Below, piece by piece: positions 57,914 to 64,000 of a stretch of 64,000 nt of DNA; position 1 is the first letter of the stretch; each line of letters begins with the position of its first letter. This DNA comes from Anaerolineaceae bacterium. GTDB taxonomy: Bacteria > Chloroflexota > Anaerolineae > Aggregatilineales > Phototrophicaceae. Position numbers and translations under genes: made by a program. The notes under the pieces were generated by a model. It was not told where the DNA came from. It was given only the letters and a program-made list of their open reading frames with translations, and did not search any database. The stretch is taken from assembly GCA_020634135.1 (NCBI GenBank), contig JACKCG010000009.1, positions 82,693-146,692 of the forward strand, given 5' to 3'.

Positions 57914-58981
57914 ATGAAAAGGTGGAATAGCCTGCTGGTTATGCTGTTCTTGGCGGTTGCTCCGCTCCTCGCTGCCGCACAGGATACCGTCACCGTGCCG
58001 GACATCGTCGGGTTGAGCCTGCCCCAGGCCGCCGCTCAACTCAACCGTGCCGGTCTGGCGCTGGGCGCTCAGGAAAGCATCCCGTGGACAATGGAATCCG
58101 GGCTGCCTCAAAACGCAGTCAGTATTCAAGCCATCGCGCCCGGTTCAGAGGTCGCGCCAGGCACGGAGGTGGCCGTAACGGTGCTGCGTGCGCCTAATGC
58201 TCTGCTGCTCTATGATGATAACGATCTGACACTGGTGAACCAGGCTGGCGGCGTGCTGGACTTAACGGGCATTCGTTTCCAGTCGGTGGATGGCAGCCCG
58301 GCTTCGCTGGCGGCAACGCGCTGGGCTTCCTCCCTGCGGGACGGTCAATGCGTGCAGGTGTGGTCTATCGGGCGCAACGGGCCAAAGGGCCTGGATGAGT
58401 GTTCCGCGATCCAGAACTGGCTGGTGACCAATAACACCGGCGAGCACTTCTGGACGGGGGCGGGTGGCGTCACCCGGTTCAGCGTTATTCAGGATGGTGT
58501 GGAACGGGCGGTGTGCCCTGTTGCGAATCCGGGGCGCTGCGAATTTTACCTTTCAGGCGGTGGCGCAGCCGGAGATGCCGCCGAGTATGTGTATTTCGCA
58601 TACACGCCTGATCGCCTGGCGGTCATTAATACGTCTGCCGACCAGTGGATGCCGCTGGAAGGCTTCCTGGTACGGAACAACTTCGCGCCACCTTTGGGCG
58701 CGGCAGTCAACGTGGCCGATCCCACACTATTTGGCGCGAACATCAGCCCGGTAGCGAGCACGCGGTTACTCGCGCCAGGACAATGCATCTTCTTCACGAA
58801 TAGCAGCCCTGCCGAGGATGAGCCGCCGCAGCCCTGCGATGTGGTCGCTCGTCTGGATATCGGCGCGTCGGTGATTTTCTGGGGTGCGGCGTTTGACGTG
58901 GAGAGCCTGACGGATGACCTGCCGCATTCCTGCCCTGCGGCAACTGAAGGGCGGCTGACATTATGTATCATGCCGCGCTAA
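57914..58981 (+). CDS. Secreted PASTA-domain protein
   Basis: 355 aa from the ATG at 57914. Signal peptide ending AAAQ. Residues about 25-95 form one PASTA domain (VPDIVGLSLPQAAAQLNRAGLALG, and SIQAIAPGSEVAPGTEVAVTVL), a module that binds muropeptides. The following 240 residues have two similar beta domains (LLLYDDNDLTLVNQAGGVLDLTGIRFQ and AEYVYFAYTPDRLAVINTSADQWMPLEGF) with conserved cysteines (GQCVQVWSIG, GQCIFFTN). The same type of domain occurs at the C-terminal end of the CAP protein at 14945. Function unknown; likely cell wall. Confidence 0.72.
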   Translation: MKRWNSLLVMLFLAVAPLLAAAQDTVTVPDIVGLSLPQAAAQLNRAGLALGAQESIPWTMESGLPQNAVSIQAIAPGSEVAPGTEVAVTVLRAPNALLLYDDNDLTLVNQAGGVLDLTGIRFQSVDGSPASLAATRWASSLRDGQCVQVWSIGRNGPKGLDECSAIQNWLVTNNTGEHFWTGAGGVTRFSVIQDGVERAVCPVANPGRCEFYLSGGGAAGDAAEYVYFAYTPDRLAVINTSADQWMPLEGFLVRNNFAPPLGAAVNVADPTLFGANISPVASTRLLAPGQCIFFTNSSPAEDEPPQPCDVVARLDIGASVIFWGAAFDVESLTDDLPHSCPAATEGRLTLCIMPR

Positions 58982-59163
58982 GCTGCACAAAATAATGCGA
59001 TCAATCTGTTTTTTGGGGGGTACGCCAGCCCCCCACATGCACCAACTTAAGGAGTGAGGTATCCCAAGAGACCGTATGGTAAGCATGTCATTAACACCGA
59101 ATCTGGATGTTTCCAGGCGAAAGAACTCCCCAGTGTTGATTGATCGTGCTCTTACCAGAATTC

Positions 59164-59658
59164 TTACCATACAGTCTCCGAGATGGGGGCAGCCGGTGCG
59201 GCAATCACACCGCCCAGTTCGATGGCGGTCTGCACCACCAGGTCGGGGTGGACTTCGGCCTCCGCTTCGGCAGCGACAGCCGCCTGAATCCGGCGATTGC
59301 ACAGGGCGATGGCTTCAGCTTTTTGCTTTTCCAGGTCGTCTTTATCTTCAGCAATCGTATTAAGTTGAACGGCTAATCTCTGCAATTGTTCAAATGACTC
59401 AGTCCGCAGATCCAGCGTCTTAATCAGCCGCATGAAATCCGCTTCAAAAATACCCCGCGGGATAGACTGCCGCTTGTAGCCGCATGAGCTACCCGGCTTG
59501 TGGCGATAGTATTTCCCCAGGTGACCCGATAGCAGGCTGCGTAAACGCGGATTATGGTGCTGTTCGGCCAGATGTTCACATTGGGCACAGTAGATAATCC
59601 CCGACAGCGGATAAGACCGCGCTTTGGTGTTCACACTGTAATTGCTCTTACGTCCCAT
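59164..59658 (-). pseudogene. C-terminal remnant of a serine recombinase
   Basis: 164 codons: SGIIYCAQCEHLAEQHHN and YYRHKPGSSCGYKR form the recombinase zinc ribbon, followed by the coiled-coil region (FEQLQRLAVQLNTIAEDKDDLEKQKAEAI). The catalytic and recombinase domains are missing, so it cannot be active. Confidence 0.75.
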
Positions 59659-59736
59659 TTGCTCCTTCTGTTGTCCGCATTGTACGTTTTCTTGGAGCAA
59701 TTGTTACTCTATTTTAGCGGGGTGGACCACAACAAA

Positions 59737-59760
59737 AACGCCCCTGCATTGAGGGGCGTT
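59737..59760 (-). terminator. Terminator of the SGNH hydrolase gene
   Basis: AACGCCCCT with AGGGGCGTT, 9-bp stem, 6-nt loop, then TTTTTGTTG on the minus strand; 23 bp beyond the stop at 59784. Confidence 0.8.
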
Positions 59761-59783
59761 TCGTATCTCGCGGTGGCGCTGAA

Positions 59784-61704
59784 TTAATTCCAGCAAGCTA
59801 TGAACTGTACTGGCAGGTAGCTGCCGCCATCCGGCTCGAAAATCCCCACATAATTCGCGTACCCCGAACAATCTACCGACGTACTGGCTTGCCACGAGGT
59901 CGTGAATGAGTAGGTATCCACACCTTCCACATGCCACACCATGATGGCGGGCTGTAATGTTGCTGTTGCCGTTGGCGTATCGGTCGGTGTGTAAGTTGCC
60001 GTCGGTGTATCGGTCGGTGTGTAAGTTGCCGTTGGCGTATCGGTCGGTGTGTAAGTTGCCGTTGGCGTATCGGTCGGTGTATAAGTTGCCGTTGGCGTAT
60101 CGGTCGGCGTGTAAGTTGCCGTTGGCGTATCGGTCGGTGTGTAAGTTGCCGTCGGCGTATCGGTCGGCGTGTAAGTTGCCGTTGGCGTATCGGTCGGCGT
60201 ATAAGTTGCCGTTGGCGTGTCCGTTGGCGTATCAGTGGGTGTTGCCGGTGTCGGTGGCGTGTAAGTTGCCGTCGGCGTATCAGTCGGGTGTAAGTTGCCG
60301 TTGGCGTGTTTCCTGTTGCGCGTATCGGTCGGTGTGTAAGTTGCCGTTGGTGTATCGGTCGGTGTGTAAGTTGCGTGATCGGTCGGCGTGTATCCGTTGG
60401 TGTATCGGTCGGTGTAAGTTGCCGTTGGCGTGTTGCCGTTGGCGTATCGGTCGGTGTAAGTTGCCGTTGGCTGGCGTATCAGTCGGCGTGTAAGTTGCCG
60501 TTGGCGTATCGGTCGGTGTGTAAGTTGCCGTCGGCGTATCGGTCGGTGTGTAAGTTGCCGTTGGCGTGTCCGTTGGCGTATCGGTCGGCGTGTAAGTTGC
60601 CGTTGGCGTGTCGGTCGGCGTGTAAGTTGCCGTTGGCGTGTAAGTTGCCGTTGGCGTGTCGGTCGGTGTGTAAGTTGCTGTTGGCGGTGGTGTTAAGATG
60701 ATACCGGCTGTCTGCAAGATTTCTGTGTCGGTGAGCGGCGGGATATTGACGCCAATAGTACGCAGCAAATCAAGATAGAAATTGGCAACCCGCCCACTGC
60801 CGAATATGCCAATATGCGGTATGGACGGGCCACCCAGTCCGCACACACGCGGGTCGTCACAGACCGACATGAAATTCACATTGTACCCTGCAAACTGCCA
60901 TACACCGCTGGCATTCAGCGGAATGTACTGCGTAAACAGCACCGCTTCATAGTTAAACGTGGACACATTCGAGTTCGCAGATGCTACCGCTCTCAGCGCC
61001 GTATTCGTGCGGTTGATCGCGTCCAGTGCTAACCCCGTACCTGTTGAACCGGTAAACCCGGCGGCCTGCGCCTGCTGCACAAGCTGGAGCGGGATTTCCA
61101 TCAGGATAACCGGCGTCGTCGGTTCGCCGCTTCGGATGTCGTTAATCAAGGATTGGGCGGCGGCGCGAATCTTGTCAGCTTTCGCTTGCGGGGTGATGTC
61201 TCCGTAATATACCTCAGCATAGCCGCCACTGGAGCGCGAAATGTAATAGGCGAAGTCATTTGCGCCCAACATGACAATGACCGCCGCAAAGTTGCTCCCT
61301 GCGGTTTCCTGCCGGATCGTAATAGATGCGTTCAGGTGCGTCAGTGAGTTGTATCGGTTGGCGTAAGCCATACCTGAACGTGCCACGTTGTATTGATATC
61401 CACAGCGCCGCAGGTCATACCGGCAGCCCCACACGCCTAAATCAAGGTAGGCACTTCGATACATCTCGAGTTGCTCAATCGAGTTACGCACCTGGCAGGT
61501 TGGTAAACTTGCTGGGCACATATCCCGGCTGGACAGGTCTTCGGCGCTGTACTCGTCGAGGGTGCTGTCACCGATAAACAGCAGCTTGATCGGCGCTTGT
61601 GCCGCTACCTGGTTAAGTACCGGCGCGGCGAGCATCAGCATGAAGAGGGTTAGCAGTACCAACAGCGGCATACGACGAGTATTGAAATTCTGGAGCAGTT
61701 TCAT
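59784..61704 (-). CDS. Secreted SGNH hydrolase with a Thr/Pro repeat tail, frame disrupted in the repeats
   Basis: Signal peptide ending AAQAP. Catalytic domain (residues about 35-340): block I LLFIGDSTLDE (Ser), block III VMLGANDFAYY (Gly-x-Asn-Asp), and a histidine late in the domain (SIPHIGIFG). It is followed by dozens of TATYTPTDTP units encoded by a 30-bp minisatellite. The open frame from the start ends at 60280; indels between about 60285 and 60480 shift it. On the other side the frame is open to a C-terminal domain (MVWHVEGVDTYSFTTSWQ, YANYVGIFEPDGGSYLPV) ending FIACWN at 59784. Likely an esterase or lipase/polysaccharide deacetylase at the surface. Confidence 0.82.
59962..60690 (-). 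repeat. 30-bp minisatellite encoding TATYTPTDTP
   Basis: About 20 units of GTTGGCGTATCGGTCGGTGT plus GTAAGTTGCC (plus strand), with variants (GTCGGCGTATC; shortened units; missing bases) especially between 60285 and 60480. The units between 60000 and 60240 are nearly perfect and in frame; the middle third is irregular. Confidence 0.9.
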
Positions 61705-62226
61705 AATACTAACTTCCTCGAATTGTCTGGCGTGATGACCGGTACAGGTGTTAATGAACGAGGCCGCTATACCATCATCAACAGAAATAAATTATCGCCC
61801 GTTGATAATCGGGTGAATTGCCGCAATTTTCCAAAATGTATCTTATTTAATGTGATCGTAATTCCTTTGTAAATTCAGGAATTAGTTGTACTATAAAGTA
61901 GAATTGTAAACTATAATAACCCCATACACCACAAGATGACAGCAATTGCTTATCATTATGTATATATTAAGATAGTTTTTAATTATTAAGATCACTCATT
62001 GGTTTTGCGTTGCATCTAGTGTGGTTAAAGCTTGCTCATGCGGGGAAAGTACATGATGCAATCAGTTTAAGAGGCCATATGGTAAGGGTCAACGTGGGCG
62101 CACGGCGGTGCGCTCCTACAACCCCATCATTTTATTGGATTACTTTCACGACTTCACTTCAGCACTCAAGGCTCAGTACCGTTTTTGCTTTTCACTAAGC
62201 ACTCAGTACCCGGCACTTTCAACTTT
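61705..62226. other. AT-rich stretch with no gene
   Basis: Upstream region of the SGNH gene. 61840-62000 is very AT-rich (promoter-like). A GC-rich hairpin (GGGCGCACGGCGGTGCGCTCC type) lies at 62090-62112. No ORF of merit. Confidence 0.5.
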
Positions 62227-62790
62227 TCACTGCTTTTGACTATGCCTGGCTTCAGGTCGCCGGGAAGCCACATAACGGGTAACTGCTTGGATTAATACAT
62301 CATATTGGGTATGGGTGCGGTTTGTCAGGGCGATCACCCCGGTGAACCCTTCACCGACGAACAGGCCGGTCAGCCGGTAGCGGGCTGGCAGCCCGGGTAT
62401 CACCAGCATTTTCCCCTCCGCCGGGCGATACTTGCGCCGCCCCGTCATCGCCTTGCGCCCGATTTCGGCATCCGGCACCGGCAGCAGCGGGTAATCGCTG
62501 AAGGCGCGTACCGCGTCCCAGGGGATGGTGTGCTCCCGCCCCAACAGCGGGTGAATCGTGAGTCCCTGCTGGTTCACGGTAACGGGCGGAGTCGCCACCA
62601 GCAGCAGCCCGATGAACGGGGTCAGCGCCAGCGTCAGCAGCCCGGAAGCGACCAGGAAGCCCGGCCCGCCCAGCAGCGCCAGGACGATTTGCGCCAGCGC
62701 CGCCAGCAGCAGAACCGCCAATAGTGCCGCCGCGCCGTATTGGGTGATGCGGTTGAGAGTCGGGTGAGGGTGAGTGTGCGTAGATGCCAT
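62227..62790 (-). CDS. Membrane protein with a PH-like domain
   Basis: 187 aa from the ATG at 62790. Two TM helices (AALLAVLLLAALAQIVLALL, LTLALTPFIGLLLVATPP) then a bacterial PH-like domain: VTVNQQGLTIHPLLGREHTIPWDAVRAFSDY and ALTNRTHTQYDVLIQAV. His-rich N-terminus (STHTHPHP). Function unknown. Confidence 0.72.
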   Translation of the reverse strand: MASTHTHPHPTLNRITQYGAAALLAVLLLAALAQIVLALLGGPGFLVASGLLTLALTPFIGLLLVATPPVTVNQQGLTIHPLLGREHTIPWDAVRAFSDYPLLPVPDAEIGRKAMTGRRKYRPAEGKMLVIPGLPARYRLTGLFVGEGFTGVIALTNRTHTQYDVLIQAVTRYVASRRPEARHSQKQ

Positions 62791-62890
62791 GCCGCAGATT
62801 ATAGCCGACGGTTCAGCGTTTGCCATCCTTCGCTGGATTTTGAACCAGCCAGAACCGCGCTAATACGAGACTATCTCTGCCCTGCACCCG

Positions 62891-62939
62891 TGCCGTCGCC
62901 GCGCCTGTTTTTGAGAAACCTGCCGGATACAGCACTGAG
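62891..62939 (-). repeat. Dispersed repeat family A, copy 3
   Basis: On the minus strand: CTCAGTGCTGTATCCGGC, AGGTTTCTCAAAAACAGGCG, CGGCGACGGCA. Confidence 0.7.
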
Positions 62940-63002
62940 TAGTTTGCATGATGACTTTCGGGTAAGATGATGAAGAACGATTCGGCAAGCAAGAGGTGCG
63001 GC

Positions 63003-63599
63003 ATGTCCCAGGCACAGTATGATTGGACAACGTGGCTGAAACGCTGGAATACCCTGTTGATCGAAAAACTGGACCCTGATGATTACCCGTATTACGAGCC
63101 GGGTGTCATCCAGGCGGTGCGCTCAGGTTGGCTTGGTTCCGAAGCCAGCTCCCAGGAGCAGATAGAAGAGTTAGAGACGCGATTGGGCAAAGTGCTGCCA
63201 CCATCCTATCGCCAGTTTCTAAGGGTCTCGAACGGTTTCCAGCAGCCAGGGATGCTCGTGCCTCGATTACTCAGTTGTCGTGATGTTGACTGGCTTCATG
63301 TGATTGAGAAAGACTCGTTTGATTCCTGGCTGACCTGGCGCGCACAGGAGCTGTCACGCACGGAGCAGCGTGGTGATGACACCCGTTTCTTCCTCCAACA
63401 TATCGAGTCGATGGTGGTAATCAGTGAAAAAGAGGTGTCTGGGTCAGCGAGATACCTGCTGAATGCCGCGCGTGCCGGTACCGATGGTGAATGGGAAGCC
63501 TATCACTATGCCCATTGGCGTCCCGGAGCCATCCGATTCGCTTCTTTCTGGCATCTCATGCAGCGGGAGTTGGACTATCTCCTTTCGTTTGTGGATTAA
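63003..63599 (+). CDS. SMI1/KNR4-family protein
   Basis: 198 aa from the ATG at 63003. ASSQEQIEELETRLGKVLPPSYRQFLRVSNGFQ is the SMI1/KNR4 motif, and the acidic, Trp-rich remainder (DVDWLHVIEKDSFDSWLTWR, AIRFASFWHLMQREL) fits. Bacterial members are often immunity proteins of polymorphic toxins. No toxin is next to it here. AGAGGTG lies just upstream. Confidence 0.82.
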   Translation: MSQAQYDWTTWLKRWNTLLIEKLDPDDYPYYEPGVIQAVRSGWLGSEASSQEQIEELETRLGKVLPPSYRQFLRVSNGFQQPGMLVPRLLSCRDVDWLHVIEKDSFDSWLTWRAQELSRTEQRGDDTRFFLQHIESMVVISEKEVSGSARYLLNAARAGTDGEWEAYHYAHWRPGAIRFASFWHLMQRELDYLLSFVD

Positions 63600-64000
63600 G
63601 TCCCTGCTGCGCGATTACAGGTTCTCCCCAACCTGCGCCAAATTGCCCAATGTGAACAGGCTCATCTTGCGACCCGTAAGGGTTGCAGCTTCTTCATCGT
63701 CGCGGCCACATCGTCGCCCCAAATGGGCGGCGTGCTCCCCGAACTGCGCCGGACAGATTGCAGCAAATTTGGGCGGCTGTGGTCATGCCAGCCCGGAACC
63801 TGCGCTACTTCCTATGCCCATCTCGTGGGATGAAGTCATAGTATGTCGCGCCGTTCTTTAGCGTGTTGCCTCCACTTGTTCCTGTGGGTAGCATCCGGGT
63901 GACGACAATAGATGAGCTTTTGGGCATTTTGCTGTTGGACACTTGTTTTCTCCATTCAGCTATTTGTTAAATAGATCATGTTGCGTGCTTTGCTAGATGC
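63600..64000. other. No convincing gene
   Basis: The minus strand has a 54-codon open stretch (CPAQFGEHAAHLGRRCGR..., MSLFTLGNLAQVGENL) without a start; not recognised. 63880-64000 appears non-coding. Confidence 0.3.

Noticed and set aside
59957..60493. Plus-strand frame of repeated VCKLPLAYRS units
   Set aside because: Reverse of the Thr/Pro minisatellite; a repeat artefact.

Overview
The window looks like a chromosomal segment (possibly a metagenome-assembled contig) from a GC-rich bacterium of the phylum Chloroflexota, most likely class Anaerolineae. This is an inference from several features: secreted proteins with long Thr/Pro linkers, a large sugar ABC-transporter regulon with GH94 and GH35 enzymes, a DUF6056 membrane protein, a single-copy CcmC, RNase Y, an S-box (SAM-I) riboswitch before metK, and GC-rich intergenic hairpin repeats. 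No rRNA, tRNA or CRISPR array was seen.

Layout. 1-10 kb: a divergent carbohydrate-utilisation regulon. A LacI-type regulator, a glycoamylase-like hydrolase, a caspase-fold-like protein and a GH35 beta-galactosidase run rightward. A GH94 phosphorylase, a family-1 sugar-binding protein and a partial transporter-associated protein run leftward. A perfect LacI-type palindrome lies between the two arms. 10-12.6 kb: an AT-rich island with a truncated Rhs core carrying a PIN-like toxin tail and a probable immunity gene. 12.6-24.5 kb: mostly housekeeping genes (recX, a frameshifted rny, CoA transferase, arsR-arsM with two operators, mscL with a zinc ribbon, ccmC, flavodoxin, VWA protein, rluD). 24.7-29.7 kb: a BMP-type lipoprotein-like receptor, then a persulfide/sulfur cluster (DUF302, zinc ribbon, MBL-rhodanese fusion, TSUP permease, anchored rhodanese). 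29.9-38.3 kb: a PLAT-protein operon, a methyltransferase and DUF6056 pair, a DNA-repair radical SAM protein behind a LexA-like palindrome, a decayed transposase, a lone receiver domain and a lone ModB-like permease.

39.4-51.3 kb holds the most striking system: a complete archaeal-type motility locus in a bacterium. It has archaellin, an ArlD/E-like coiled-coil protein, ArlG, an ArlF fused to two cadherin/CSPG-like repeats, ArlH, ArlI and ArlJ. These run into a single-TM scaffold candidate, an FHA-GAF-HATPase protein lacking the phospho-accepting histidine, a prepilin peptidase, and PilN-like and PilO-like proteins, the last with an SH3-like tail. The archaellin gene has its own terminator. 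The other eleven genes are packed with overlaps or gaps of at most 18 nt.

51.4-64 kb: small and hypothetical genes, recombinase and transposase remnants, the SAM riboswitch and metK, three secreted proteins (SH3b, PASTA, and SGNH hydrolase with a 30-bp minisatellite), a PH-like membrane protein and a SMI1/KNR4 protein. Several families of short dispersed repeats, including one short element with terminal inverted repeats, occupy the spaces. Single-base frameshifts in rny, the transposase and the SGNH repeat tract suggest either decay or residual sequencing errors.
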